A DNA stretch of 64,000 nt from Bacteroidia bacterium (GCA_030433355.1 JAUIMG010000003.1:62001-126000); one strand, 5' to 3'; shown: positions 45,159 through 54,839, numbered from the stretch's first letter. Numbers and translations are program-made. Notes: generated by a model from the letters alone, not told the origin.

Positions 45159-46414
45159 GATTTTTTAATTAAGGAATAGAGACTGCTGAATTTGTAAAAC
45201 GAAAAAATAAAAATAAGATAGAATGGTATCAAAACAATTCTATATCTAATTAAAGCGCCTAAGATAGGAATGGTTGATCCAATTAGTATGGTCGTTAAAA
45301 AAAGATATAATATAAGTGTCCCCAATATACGCTTATTGAAACTACTTTTCTTCCACCATAAAAGGGGCATTAATAAGATAAAAAGGACTAAACTTTCTAA
45401 AGAATTAAGAATGCTAAAAACATTCCACTTATTTGGAATAATTGGTCTTAGAAGAACATTGTAAATATATTCTGGAATGCCCAAAACAAAGTCTGCTTTA
45501 CTTGAATAATCTTTAATTTTAAAGTAACTATTTGCTCTTGTATCCAAAGCCAATTGATTGAAATCTACTAGTTTATTTTGCAATTCTTTTAATATAAAGT
45601 CAAATGACAGAAAGCTAAATATTAGGATAAATAGAGAGGCAGTTAATATAAGTTTCGATTTGACTTTTGGGATTGCAACATTTAAAATGAAAGGCAAGAT
45701 AAATAAGAATACATATTGTTTAATTCCTGCTAAAAGCAAAACAAATAATAGTAGAAGAAAAAGGCTATTCCAACTAAACTTTTCCTTTAGTTTTTGAGAA
45801 AAATATAAAGTAAATCCTAAACAGAAGAAAAGCCAGCTTTCTTTTAATATGCCTGAAGTCCAAAGCATTAATGAAGGGGAAATGAAAGTTAGAATAAAGA
45901 TAAGTCTTGGTGATAAATTACTAATCCGTTTAAAGAAATCGTATAGTGCTAACAAGCCTAAAAAACATAGTAAAGAGAAAACTAATGCGTGAATAGGATA
46001 GAAGCCTTGACTTAAATATAAAAGAAGAAGATTTAGAGAGATGATTGTCCTATTGTCATTAATGAAAATAGTGCCTTTAGGGTCCCAATGCTGCGTGCTT
46101 TTTAGGGTTTCTTGAATTTCTTTTTTACTCCCAGATTGGAACAAAACATCAAATACATTTAGGTTTTTGTTTTCAGCTAGATTCGTTTTTATGCTAATTG
46201 CATCATCAAAGTATTTAAAAATATCTGCCGAATTTCTGTCTGGATAGTAAGTGGTATAAATCCAAACTAGAACAAAAGATGCAATTAGTTTTATTGTTAA
46301 AGCGCCAAAAATCCAAATTTTAGGAATTTTTAGATTTTGGAAAAAGCTTAACCTAAATATGGCTATGCTAAAACCGATTAAAATTAATACAAATGTTAAG
46401 CTACCTAAAAGCAT
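45155..46414 (-). CDS. Polytopic membrane protein, function unknown
   Basis: The 419-residue protein has roughly ten transmembrane helices and an extracytoplasmic loop of about 70 residues (~70-130) containing TYYPDRNSADIFKYFDDA. The loop-between-helices layout with acidic residues after helix 2-3 is reminiscent of GT-C glycosyltransferases or polysaccharide polymerases, but I see no diagnostic motif. It is translationally coupled with the amidohydrolase and has a good promoter. Confidence 0.65.
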   Translation of the reverse strand: MLLGSLTFVLILIGFSIAIFRLSFFQNLKIPKIWIFGALTIKLIASFVLVWIYTTYYPDRNSADIFKYFDDAISIKTNLAENKNLNVFDVLFQSGSKKEIQETLKSTQHWDPKGTIFINDNRTIISLNLLLLYLSQGFYPIHALVFSLLCFLGLLALYDFFKRISNLSPRLIFILTFISPSLMLWTSGILKESWLFFCLGFTLYFSQKLKEKFSWNSLFLLLLFVLLLAGIKQYVFLFILPFILNVAIPKVKSKLILTASLFILIFSFLSFDFILKELQNKLVDFNQLALDTRANSYFKIKDYSSKADFVLGIPEYIYNVLLRPIIPNKWNVFSILNSLESLVLFILLMPLLWWKKSSFNKRILGTLILYLFLTTILIGSTIPILGALIRYRIVLIPFYLIFIFSFYKFSSLYSLIKKS

Positions 46415-46421
46415 TTGAGGC

Positions 46422-46454
46422 CAAAGTTAGAAGATTAGAATTATAGCTGTCAAA
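46422..46454 (-). promoter_or_regulatory. Promoter (TTG-N21-TAACTTTG) of the membrane protein-amidohydrolase operon
   Basis: On the minus strand TTTG (46454-46451) is followed after 21 bases by TAACTTTG (46429-46422). The ATG comes 7 bases later, which implies a leaderless or nearly leaderless message. Confidence 0.6.
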
Positions 46455-46491
46455 ATATTTAAAATACTGCATGAAAGCGAGGTAAAAACTT

Positions 46492-46499
46492 TAATTTTG
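46492..46499 (+). promoter_or_regulatory. -7 box of purL
   Basis: TAATTTTG matches TAnnTTTG, 28 bases before the purL ATG, in the 113-base divergent gap. No clear -33 TTG is seen and no riboswitch-like structure fits in the short leader. Confidence 0.45.
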
Positions 46500-46527
46500 T
46501 CTCTCATTTTTAAGCACAAAATATTTC

Positions 46528-48765
46528 ATGGATTTGACTGCAAATGATACTAAAGTAACTGTAAATACAGCAATCGAGCTAGGTCTTACCTCTGATGAGT
46601 TTGATCAAATAGAAAAAATTTTAGGAAGAACTCCAAACTTTACTGAGCTGAGTATCTATTCAGTAATGTGGTCAGAGCATTGCTCCTATAAGAATTCTAT
46701 TAAATGGTTAAAGACTTTGCCAAAAGAAGGTCCGCATATGTTGGCCGAAGCTGGAGAAGAAAATGCAGGTTTAGTAGATATTGGAGATGGTCAGGCTTGT
46801 GCTTTTAAGATAGAATCCCATAACCATCCTTCTGCTTTGGAGCCTTATCAAGGAGCAGCTACAGGAGTAGGTGGAATAAATAGAGATATTTTTACAATGG
46901 GTGCTAGACCGATTGCACAATTAAATTCTCTAAGATTTGGAGATATAAGTTTAGATAGAACTAAGTGGTTGCTGAAAGGAGTTGTTAAAGGAATTGGGAA
47001 TTATGGAAACTCATTTGGAATACCAGTAGTTGGAGGAGAAGTCTTCTTTGATAAATGCTACAATACAAATCCGTTAGTAAATGCAATGTCAGCAGGAATA
47101 ATGGAGGCAGATAAAATGATTTCTGCAACTTCTTATGGTGAAGGAAATCCTGTTTATATCGTTGGTTCATCAACAGGTAAAGATGGAATACATGGAGCTG
47201 CTTTTGCTTCGAAAGATATATCAGAAGATTCTATGGATGACCTGCCTGCAGTTCAAGTAGGAGACCCATTTCAAGAAAAATTATTGCTAGAAGCAAGTTT
47301 AGAGCTTGCTGAAACGGATTGCATTATTGGCATGCAAGATATGGGTGCTGCAGGGATTACTTGTTCTACTTCAGAAATGTCTGGTAAGGAAGGATTCGGT
47401 ATGACAATAGACTTGGATAAAGTGCCAACCAGACAAGATGGAATGTTGCCTTTTGAAATTCTTTTATCCGAATCTCAAGAAAGAATGCTTGTTGTTGTAA
47501 AAAAAGGAAGAGAAGCAGAGGTTGAGAAAATATTCGACAAGTGGGACTTGAATTGCGTTCAAATTGGTGAGGTAACAAAAGGTGGTATTCTTGAGTATTA
47601 TATGCATGGTGAGAAGGTTGCGGAGGTTCCAGCAGAATCTCTGATTTTAGGAGGTGGGGCGCCTGTTTATGAGAGAGAATATAGAGAGCCTGAGTATTAC
47701 AGAAGAAATTTAGAATTTAAAATTGAAAATGTTCAGGAGCCAACTGAATATAAGAAGATAGCGAAGTATTTGTGGAACCATCCAAATATTGCTTCAAAGA
47801 AATGGGTTATTGAGCAGTATGATAGCATGGTAGGTACCGTAAATATGAGTACAAATAAGCCAACAGATGCTGGAATTGTGAACCTAAAAGGATATAATAA
47901 AGCCTTGGCATTTACTGTTGATTGCAATGCAAGGTATGTTCAAGCAGATCCTGAAAAGGGTTGCGCAATTGCAGTGTCGGAAGCTGCAAGAAATGTGGTT
48001 TGCTCAGGGGGTGAGCCTTCTGCAATTACAAACTGTCTAAATTTCGGCAACCCATACAATCCTGAGGTTTATTGGCAATTTGTTGGAGCAATAAAAGGAA
48101 TGAAATTAGCCTGCGAGAAGTTTCAAACCCCTGTAACGGGTGGCAATGTTAGTTTCTATAATCAGAGTGTTCAAAACGATAAAGATGTGCCTGTATTTCC
48201 AACACCAACTATTGGAATGATGGGAATCGTAAAAGATAAAAAGAACATTACTTCTTTAGCATTTCAAAATGAAGGAGATAGTATTTATTTGATTGGAGCA
48301 TCCCAAAACGACATTTCTAGTTCTGAATATTTATATTCTTATCTAGGAATAGAAGAGTCTCCTGCTCCATATTTCAATATTGAAGAAGAGTACCAGTTAC
48401 AGAAATCAATAAAGACTATAATCAAAGAAAAGCTAATTAATTCGGCTCATGATTGTGCTGATGGTGGTCTTTTTATTACGCTTTTAGAATCAGCTATGGC
48501 TAATAATCTTGGATTCGAAATAAACTCTGATAGCAATTTTAGAAAAGATGCATTCTTGTTTGGAGAAGCTCAAAGTAGAGTGGTTGTTTCATTGAGTGGA
48601 GATAAGGAAGCTAAATTACAAGATACCTTAAATGACCTGAAGATTCCTTTTACAAAACTTGGAAAGGTAACATCTGCTGAGTTGAGAGTTGATGGGGAAA
48701 GCTACGGCTCAATAAAAGAGGCTAAACAAGAATTTGAAAGTGCTTTAGAAAGTTATTTGAATTAG
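46528..48765 (+). CDS. purL: Phosphoribosylformylglycinamidine synthase, PurL subunit
   Basis: It uses ATP and glutamine-derived ammonia to convert FGAR to FGAM in purine synthesis. The 745-residue protein is of the small (Bacillus-type) class that needs PurS and PurQ partners, which are not in this window. Visible motifs are WSEHCSYKNS, FKIESHNHPSALEPYQGAATGVGGI, QDMGAAGITCSTSEM, VTGGNVSFYN and HDCADGGLF. Its stop interlocks with the convergent XRE regulator gene. Confidence 0.97.
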   Translation: MDLTANDTKVTVNTAIELGLTSDEFDQIEKILGRTPNFTELSIYSVMWSEHCSYKNSIKWLKTLPKEGPHMLAEAGEENAGLVDIGDGQACAFKIESHNHPSALEPYQGAATGVGGINRDIFTMGARPIAQLNSLRFGDISLDRTKWLLKGVVKGIGNYGNSFGIPVVGGEVFFDKCYNTNPLVNAMSAGIMEADKMISATSYGEGNPVYIVGSSTGKDGIHGAAFASKDISEDSMDDLPAVQVGDPFQEKLLLEASLELAETDCIIGMQDMGAAGITCSTSEMSGKEGFGMTIDLDKVPTRQDGMLPFEILLSESQERMLVVVKKGREAEVEKIFDKWDLNCVQIGEVTKGGILEYYMHGEKVAEVPAESLILGGGAPVYEREYREPEYYRRNLEFKIENVQEPTEYKKIAKYLWNHPNIASKKWVIEQYDSMVGTVNMSTNKPTDAGIVNLKGYNKALAFTVDCNARYVQADPEKGCAIAVSEAARNVVCSGGEPSAITNCLNFGNPYNPEVYWQFVGAIKGMKLACEKFQTPVTGGNVSFYNQSVQNDKDVPVFPTPTIGMMGIVKDKKNITSLAFQNEGDSIYLIGASQNDISSSEYLYSYLGIEESPAPYFNIEEEYQLQKSIKTIIKEKLINSAHDCADGGLFITLLESAMANNLGFEINSDSNFRKDAFLFGEAQSRVVVSLSGDKEAKLQDTLNDLKIPFTKLGKVTSAELRVDGESYGSIKEAKQEFESALESYLN

Positions 48766-49088
48766 ACTTTTTTAATTACATCTTTTAGCTCATTCAATTC
48801 TCTGTTGAGAATTTCTTGAGTCAATTCTAAGTCTTTAATTCTTTTTTTAAGATGCTCCTTCTGAAGCATACTTTTATTATGCAGATAATCGTAAGAGTTT
48901 TCGCTAAAGAACCACAATAAGTCAACTTCTAAAACTTCTCCAAGCTGGCTTAAAGTTTTTGTGTGAATATGTTCTTGATTTTCTAGATTGTAGATATTTT
49001 GCCTAGTCATATTGATTTTTTCACTAAGAGACTGAACTGACATTCCCAGCTCTTTCCTTCGCATTCTTATTTTTGTACCAATATGCAT
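48762..49088 (-). CDS. XRE-family helix-turn-helix regulator with coiled coil
   Basis: The 108-residue protein has an N-terminal HTH (RRKELGMSVQSLSEKINMTRQNIYNLENQ) and, from about 70, a heptad-rich helix (LKKRIKDLELTQEILNRELNELKDVI) likely to dimerise. It is convergent with purL and divergent from radC. An inverted repeat, AAACC-TAA-GGTTT, lies 18 bases upstream of its start, and may be its operator. Targets unknown. Confidence 0.85.
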   Translation of the reverse strand: MHIGTKIRMRRKELGMSVQSLSEKINMTRQNIYNLENQEHIHTKTLSQLGEVLEVDLLWFFSENSYDYLHNKSMLQKEHLKKRIKDLELTQEILNRELNELKDVIKKV

Positions 49089-49105
49089 CTTAGTTAAATA
49101 TTCAA

Positions 49106-49118
49106 AAACCTAAGGTTT
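49106..49118. promoter_or_regulatory. Candidate XRE operator (inverted repeat)
   Basis: AAACC-TAA-GGTTT, with a second half-site AAACCTAA at 49147-49154, lies in the 86-base divergent gap between the XRE gene and radC. Proximity to an HTH gene is the only functional evidence. Confidence 0.4.
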
Positions 49119-49174
49119 GTTTATTTTTAATACCCCATTCTACAGTAAACCTAAAAATCTGATAATTGTTTATT

Positions 49175-49870
49175 ATGTCTTACGAATCTAAGTTGAATAT
49201 AAAAAGTTGGGCAGAGGAAGATAGACCGAGGGAGAAATTTCTCTCTAAAGGAAAGTCTAGTTTAACAGATGCTGAGCTTATTGCTATATTACTAGGTTCT
49301 GGAAGCAGAGATGAAACTGCTGTAGACCTAGCTAGAAGGATATTAGGGAGTACGAACCATAATTTAAACCAACTCGGAAAGCTAGGTATTGATGATTTAA
49401 AAAAGTTTAAAGGAATAGGAGAAGCTAAGGCTATTTCAATTGCAGCTGCAATGGAACTTGGAAGAAGAAGGACTTTTGAGTTAGAAGAAGATAAACCCAT
49501 AATTAAATCTAGTGGAGACGCTTTTAGATGTATTAATTCTAAATTAACGGATTTACCTCATGAAGAATTTTGGATTCTATTGCTAAATAAAGCAAATCAA
49601 TTTATGGAAGCTATTAACATAAGTAAAGGTGGTGTAAGTGCTACGGTTGCTGATGCTAAACTTATTTTTAAACCGGCCTTAGAAAAGTTAGCAAGCTCAA
49701 TTATATTGTGCCATAACCATCCTTCAGGAAATTTAAAAGCATCGGAAGCGGACAAAAAACTAACCAACAAAATAAAAGAGGGTGCAAAGAATTTAGATAT
49801 TGCGGTTCTAGACCACATTATTGTGGCAAATAACTCCTACTTTAGTTTTGCCGACGAAGGATTAATGTAA
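49175..49870 (+). CDS. radC: RadC/JAMM family protein (UPF0758)
   Basis: The 231-residue protein has an N-terminal helix-hairpin-helix region (LGKLGIDDLKKFKGIGEAKAISIAAAMELGRR) and a JAMM metalloprotease-like domain with CHNHPSGNLKASEAD. The assigned DNA repair role is historically doubtful; many RadC proteins sit in mobile regions, but this one is in ordinary chromosomal context. I chose ATG 49175 because the in-frame TTG 49166 adds only three residues. It abuts the deacetylase gene with no gap. Confidence 0.94.
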   Translation: MSYESKLNIKSWAEEDRPREKFLSKGKSSLTDAELIAILLGSGSRDETAVDLARRILGSTNHNLNQLGKLGIDDLKKFKGIGEAKAISIAAAMELGRRRTFELEEDKPIIKSSGDAFRCINSKLTDLPHEEFWILLLNKANQFMEAINISKGGVSATVADAKLIFKPALEKLASSIILCHNHPSGNLKASEADKKLTNKIKEGAKNLDIAVLDHIIVANNSYFSFADEGLM

Positions 49871-51211
49871 ATGCTGCTAATTTATCTACCTAAAATAACA
49901 TCTAGAAACAGATATTGCCTCAATACTGTGTTTAAGCACTTTTTGGCATTTTCTAATTATTCCTTAACGGAAGATAAGAAGCAATTCTCTGAATACTCAG
50001 GTCCAAAATTTAGTTATGCTAAAAGACCTATAAATGATGAGTTTTTTATTTATGCCAATGGTTTATTAGAAGAAAGAGGAATAAAGGAATACGATGTTCC
50101 TATCGATGGAAATGAAAAGTCTACGATATTATTTTCTCATCAGCAAGAATCTGAATTAAATTATGACCCTTTTGCTGCTACATTTTATATGATTAGTAGG
50201 TATGAAGAATATTTACCTCATCGTCGAGATTTATATGACCGTTTTGATGCTAAAGCAAGTATGGCTTTCAATAATGGATTTATTGAATATGCAGTGGTAG
50301 ATAGATGGGTGAAAGAGTTGGCAGGTATGCTTGATAAACGATTTAATGAACTAAGCTTTCCTAAGAATAAAATTGAAACTCTGTTAACTATTGATATCGA
50401 TAATGCTTATGCCTACAAAGAAAAAGGTCTAATTAGAACTATGGGTAGCCTGCTAAAGTATCTGCTTGCTTTTAGATTTTACGATTTTTTAAGACAGATG
50501 AAGGTTCTATTGAAATTTGAAAAAGATCCTTTTGACACCTATAATTTATTAAGGAACCTTCAGAAGAGATTTTACTTGAAACCTATTTATTTTTTCTTAG
50601 TTGGCGATTATGGTTTGAACGATAAAAATATATCTCCTCAAAATAGAAACTTTCAATCTTTAATTAAGTCTATAGCGGATTTTGCTGAGGTCGGAATTCA
50701 TCCTTCTTTTGGATCAAATACGCATAAAAATAGATTGGATAGAGAAATAAAAAGACTACAGCGAATAGTTAAAAGAGATATAAAAAAAAGTAGACAACAT
50801 TTTTTAAAATTAATACTTCCAGAAACTTATAGAAGACTAGTGGAAGCAGATATTGCGGAAGATTACACCATGGGTTTTGCTTCTTCATTGGGTTTCCGCG
50901 CAGGAACTAGTAAGCCATTTCCATTTTATGATTTAGACGAGGAGTATGAATTAAATCTTCTTGTTTATCCATTCTCCATTATGGATGCAACGTTAAATTA
51001 TTATCTTCATTTAAAACCTTTAGATGCAATTGATAGGTGTAAGAAAATTGTTGACGAAATTATTGAAGTAGATGGGAAATTAGTATTGCTTTGGCATAAT
51101 GAAAGCTTAAGCGATAATAAAGAATGGAAAGGCTGGAGTAATGTTCTAGAAGAGATATTGGAATATTCTGAAAAACAAAAAACAAAAACCAACACAAATG
51201 CCAAAAGTTAA
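49871..51211 (+). CDS. Polysaccharide deacetylase family protein (DUF7033 type)
   Basis: The 446-residue protein has an N-terminal DUF7033-like region (PFAATFYMISRYEEYLPH, then RDLYDRFDAKAS) and a C-terminal NodB-like deacetylase fold (LLTIDIDNAYAY for the metal Asp pair, VGIHPSFGSNTHKNRLDREIKRL for the His ligands). It probably trims N-acetyl groups from a surface glycan. There is no signal peptide. ATG follows the radC stop directly, and the 3' end overlaps upp by 14 bases. Confidence 0.85.
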   Translation: MLLIYLPKITSRNRYCLNTVFKHFLAFSNYSLTEDKKQFSEYSGPKFSYAKRPINDEFFIYANGLLEERGIKEYDVPIDGNEKSTILFSHQQESELNYDPFAATFYMISRYEEYLPHRRDLYDRFDAKASMAFNNGFIEYAVVDRWVKELAGMLDKRFNELSFPKNKIETLLTIDIDNAYAYKEKGLIRTMGSLLKYLLAFRFYDFLRQMKVLLKFEKDPFDTYNLLRNLQKRFYLKPIYFFLVGDYGLNDKNISPQNRNFQSLIKSIADFAEVGIHPSFGSNTHKNRLDREIKRLQRIVKRDIKKSRQHFLKLILPETYRRLVEADIAEDYTMGFASSLGFRAGTSKPFPFYDLDEEYELNLLVYPFSIMDATLNYYLHLKPLDAIDRCKKIVDEIIEVDGKLVLLWHNESLSDNKEWKGWSNVLEEILEYSEKQKTKTNTNAKS

Positions 51212-51854
51212 TATCATAAATCAGAAATATAATTCTGTATTTAATCAATATTTATCTGAAATAAGGGATAAGGAAATTCAGAAAGATCGAATGCGTTTTC
51301 GCAGGAACTTGGAAAGAACAGGAGAGATTATTGGTTTTGAATTGTCGAAAGAGTTAGATTATATATCCAAAGAAATTATAACTCCTTTAGGTATTTCGGA
51401 GGATATGGTCTTAGATGAGCAACCTGTTTTAATTACCATTTTAAGAGCAGGCTTGCCACTTCATATGGGTCTTCTTAAGGTTTTTGATGGAGCTGAAAAT
51501 GGATACATTTCAGCATTTAGAAAACATCATAAGGACGGTAGCTTCCATATTGAAATGGAGTATTTTGCTTGTCCTTCGATAGATGGGAAAACTATTGTGT
51601 TATGTGACCCTATGTTGGCAACAGGTTCCTCCATGTTACTTGCCTATAAAGCAATTAAGGCAAAAGGCAAGCCAAAGCACATTCATTTAGTATCCTTAAT
51701 TTCTAGTGCAGAGGGCTTAGAGAATACGAAGAGTAATGTTGATGAAAAAACAACCATTTGGGTAGGAGCTGTAGATGAAGAGATGACAGCTCAATCCTAT
51801 ATTGTTCCAGGTTTGGGAGATGCAGGAGACTTAGCATTTGGGCCAAAAGAGTAA
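51198..51854 (+). CDS. upp: Uracil phosphoribosyltransferase
   Basis: It salvages uracil to UMP with PRPP. The 218-residue PRTase has the PRPP loop LCDPMLATGSSM and the uracil-binding C-terminal YIVPGLGDAGDLAFG, plus TILRAGLPLHMG. It begins inside the deacetylase gene (14-base overlap) and ends sharing one base with the next ATG, so these genes are translationally linked. Confidence 0.95.
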   Translation: MPKVNIINQKYNSVFNQYLSEIRDKEIQKDRMRFRRNLERTGEIIGFELSKELDYISKEIITPLGISEDMVLDEQPVLITILRAGLPLHMGLLKVFDGAENGYISAFRKHHKDGSFHIEMEYFACPSIDGKTIVLCDPMLATGSSMLLAYKAIKAKGKPKHIHLVSLISSAEGLENTKSNVDEKTTIWVGAVDEEMTAQSYIVPGLGDAGDLAFGPKE

Positions 51855-52291
51855 TGACTAACTTTTTTAAAATTTTAGGATTAGCTGTATTTAGTGGATT
51901 GAAATTTTTCTTAGCACCTGCCTCTACAGTATTAGCCGGCTACAACCTTATAGAAACTATGGCAATAACTTCCATAGGAGGGATTGTAGGATTTCTAATT
52001 TTTTTGAAGTTTGGAATACTTATACACAAAACTTTTATGGCTTTTTTTAAAAGAAAAGAGAAGAGGCTATTCAGTAAAAAAAGCAGAATGATTGTAAATT
52101 TCAAGAATAAATATGGCTTTTGGGGTTTAGCAATATTTACCCCAATTCTTTTTGGGATCCCTCTGGGTTCAATTTTAGCTTCAGCATTTTTTGGACATCA
52201 GAAAAGAACAATTCCAGTATTTATATTATTTATTATTTTATGGAGTGGAATATTATCTTACTATTCAATATACTTTAAGACTTTATGGTAA
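51854..52291 (+). CDS. Small four-helix membrane protein
   Basis: The 145-residue protein has about four hydrophobic helices, a cytoplasmic basic loop (KRKEKRLFSKKSRMIVNFKNK) and a GFWGLAIFTPILFGIPLGSILASAFF helix pair. The helix pair loosely resembles small DedA/putative small-export families. I cannot assign a function. It overlaps the YjjG-like gene by 7 bases and shares TAATG with upp. Confidence 0.65.
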   Translation: MTNFFKILGLAVFSGLKFFLAPASTVLAGYNLIETMAITSIGGIVGFLIFLKFGILIHKTFMAFFKRKEKRLFSKKSRMIVNFKNKYGFWGLAIFTPILFGIPLGSILASAFFGHQKRTIPVFILFIILWSGILSYYSIYFKTLW

Positions 52292-52977
52292 AGTATGAAC
52301 ATTTGTTTTTTGATCTAGACAGAACTTTATGGGATTTTGAAAAAAATTCAATGGAAACTATTTCTGAACTATTCATTGAATATGAATTGCAAAACGCCTT
52401 AGAAACCGACTTTGATACTTTCTATTCTAGATATAAATTAAACAATGAAAGATTGTGGGCAGAATATAGGGAGGGAACTATTGATAAATTTCAGCTGAGA
52501 CTACTTAGGTATCATCAAACTTTTAAAGAATTTAAGCTAGAAGATGAAGTTTTTGCTTTAAAATTTAATGATAGGTATGTAGAAACTTGTTCTTCTAAAA
52601 AGGGCTTAATCCCACATTCTTTAGAAGTTTTGGATTATCTAAATCCGAAATACAAACTGCATATCATTACCAATGGGTTTGTAGAAGCGCAAAAAGTTAA
52701 GATTTCCAAATCAGGTATAGCTAAGTATTTTGATCAGATTATTGTCTCAGATGGTTTGGGGTATAGAAAACCAGATCCTAGAATTTTTCGCCACGCGATG
52801 AAAATAGCAAATGCTAAATCGGCAAATAGTTTGATGATAGGAGATGACTATGTTCCTGATGTAATTGGGGCAAAGAATGTGGGGATGGACCAAATTTTCT
52901 TTAATCGAGAAAAAAAAGGGAATTATGAAGCTACCTTTGTTATTAATTCATTAAAGGAATTAAAAGAGATACTTTAA
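52285..52977 (+). CDS. YjjG-family noncanonical pyrimidine nucleotidase (HAD)
   Basis: The 230-residue HAD hydrolase has motif I LFFDLDRTLWDFEKNS, motif II ITNGF, motif III Lys in RKPDPRIF and motif IV MIGDDYVPDVIGA. YjjG-type enzymes dephosphorylate non-canonical pyrimidine nucleotides, clearing mutagenic precursors. Linkage to upp supports a pyrimidine role. Confidence 0.9.
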   Translation: MVKYEHLFFDLDRTLWDFEKNSMETISELFIEYELQNALETDFDTFYSRYKLNNERLWAEYREGTIDKFQLRLLRYHQTFKEFKLEDEVFALKFNDRYVETCSSKKGLIPHSLEVLDYLNPKYKLHIITNGFVEAQKVKISKSGIAKYFDQIIVSDGLGYRKPDPRIFRHAMKIANAKSANSLMIGDDYVPDVIGAKNVGMDQIFFNREKKGNYEATFVINSLKELKEIL

Positions 52978-53024
52978 GAACATCTTTTTCTGAATTTATG
53001 TGTTTTCTATTATAAAAGAGCAAT

Positions 53025-54125
53025 TTGAATAATAATTTAGATATCATTTCAAAGTCAATTTGGTTGCCTAAAGATGAGCCTACTTATTTTTTTGGTCCTT
53101 GCAGTGCTGAAAGCCCTGAACAACTTTATGAAACCGCTAAAGGAATAGCAAGGAATTTTAAAAATGTTATATTCAGAGCTGGCGTTTGGAAACCTAGGAC
53201 AAGGCCTAACTCCTTTGAAGGGCTAGGAGAAGAGTCATTAAATTGGTTGAGGGATATAAAGAATGAGTTTGGATTTAAGATTGCTACAGAAGTTGCAAAT
53301 GCAGAACATGTAGAAAAAGCTCTTGAAGCAGAAATTGATATTTTATGGATAGGTGCTAGGACCACTGTTAATCCATTCTATGTTCAAACTATCGCAGAGT
53401 CGTTAAGGGGAGTAGATAGCACGGTATTTGTAAAAAATCCATTACACCCCGATATTAGTCTTTGGGTTGGAGCTTTAGAACGATTAAATAATGTTGGAAT
53501 AAAAAAATTGGGAGCAATTCATAGAGGCTTTCACCTCTCTGATAACGGACCTTTTCGTAATTCTCCCAATTGGGCATTAGCTGTTCAGTTAAAAACGGCA
53601 TTCCCAAACCTGCCATTAATTTGTGATGTAAGTCATATCTCAGGAACTCCAGATTTAATACCTCTAGTTTCTCAAAGAGCTATTGATTTAGATATGGATG
53701 GATTAATGGTAGAAACTCATTATAACCCAAAAGTCGCTTTAAGTGATGCAGAACAACAATTGACTCCAGATGATTTAGCCAATTATATTAAGAAATTGAT
53801 TTGGAAGAAAAACGAATCTTCGAATCTTGACTTTAGAAGTAAGTTAGAACTTCTAAGAGAAGAAATAGATAAAATTGATGATGAATTGGTAGATCAATTA
53901 GCTAATAGAATGAATTTAGCAAAGCAGATTGGGGCTTATAAAAAGGAGAATAATGTTACAGTTTTGCAATTAGATAGATGGCTAAAGATATTACAAAAAA
54001 GTGTTAATCAAGGCAATAGTATGGGGTTAAGCGAGGAGTTTGTCACTCAACTATATAATGTTATACATGATGAATCGATTCGGATACAGACTTTGATTCA
54101 GAAAAGTAAAAATGAAAAAGTTTAA
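53025..54125 (+). CDS. Bifunctional DAHP synthase / chorismate mutase
   Basis: The 366-residue fusion has the type I-beta 3-deoxy-7-phosphoheptulonate synthase first (FFGPCSAES, IFRAGVWKPRTRPNSFEG, GLMVETHYNP) and an AroQ chorismate mutase helix bundle from about 270 (LREEIDKIDDELVDQLANRMNLAKQIGAYK). This arrangement, typical of Bacteroidota, couples entry into and use of the shikimate pathway for Phe/Tyr control. The start is TTG 53025; no in-frame ATG is present. Its stop shares TTAA with psd. Confidence 0.94.
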   Translation: MNNNLDIISKSIWLPKDEPTYFFGPCSAESPEQLYETAKGIARNFKNVIFRAGVWKPRTRPNSFEGLGEESLNWLRDIKNEFGFKIATEVANAEHVEKALEAEIDILWIGARTTVNPFYVQTIAESLRGVDSTVFVKNPLHPDISLWVGALERLNNVGIKKLGAIHRGFHLSDNGPFRNSPNWALAVQLKTAFPNLPLICDVSHISGTPDLIPLVSQRAIDLDMDGLMVETHYNPKVALSDAEQQLTPDDLANYIKKLIWKKNESSNLDFRSKLELLREEIDKIDDELVDQLANRMNLAKQIGAYKKENNVTVLQLDRWLKILQKSVNQGNSMGLSEEFVTQLYNVIHDESIRIQTLIQKSKNEKV

Positions 54126-54781
54126 GAAAATTCAGCGATAACTGTTTTTCCGCCAATCGCCTTCTCCTCAAGCTTTACTTTTATCTTAGCATCAAGAGGC
54201 AGGTAGAGATCTACTCTAGAACCAAACTTAATAAAGCCACACTCAGAACCTTGCTCTACTTTTTCTCCTTCTTTACCATAAAACACAATTCGTCTTGCCA
54301 ATGCACCAGCAATTTGACGGAATAAAATAGATCTACCCTTTTTATCTTCAACAACGATGGTTGTTCTTTCATTATCCGTTGATGATTTAGGATGCCATGC
54401 AACTAAGTATTTACCGGGATGATACTTGTAGTATTTAAGATCTCCTGCAATTGGGTATCTATTATTATGAACATTAAGTGGAGACATAAAAATAGAAATC
54501 TGTCTTCTTTTTTCATTTAAAAACTCAGTTTCTTCAGTTTCTTCAATTACAACCACTTTGCCATCGCATGGAGAAAGGATTTGATTGTCATTGGTTATAA
54601 TACTTCTATTTGGGCTTCTAAAGAATTGGATGATAATTACCAGGAAGAAAATACAAATTGCCCAAACTAAATATCTAGCAATTGCAATGTCTTTCAGATA
54701 ATTTTCAGCTATGAACAGGAGAAATGCAGAGAATAATAAGCCAACAATTAGTGTAGGATAGCCTTCCTTGTGAAACTTCAT
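54122..54781 (-). CDS. psd: Phosphatidylserine decarboxylase (short, PSD-A type)
   Basis: It makes phosphatidylethanolamine at the membrane. The 219-residue proenzyme has two N-terminal hydrophobic segments, SPCDGKVVVIEE, FMSPLNVHNNRYP, and a self-cleavage site at FGSRVDLYLP, where the Ser becomes the pyruvoyl group. It lies 58 bases after cdsA, so phospholipid synthesis genes are clustered. Confidence 0.95.
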   Translation of the reverse strand: MKFHKEGYPTLIVGLLFSAFLLFIAENYLKDIAIARYLVWAICIFFLVIIIQFFRSPNRSIITNDNQILSPCDGKVVVIEETEETEFLNEKRRQISIFMSPLNVHNNRYPIAGDLKYYKYHPGKYLVAWHPKSSTDNERTTIVVEDKKGRSILFRQIAGALARRIVFYGKEGEKVEQGSECGFIKFGSRVDLYLPLDAKIKVKLEEKAIGGKTVIAEFS

Positions 54782-54839
54782 AATTTCAATGTGATTTTTT
54801 CAAAAATAGTCAAATTGACTTATAGCTGAACGCTATTGA

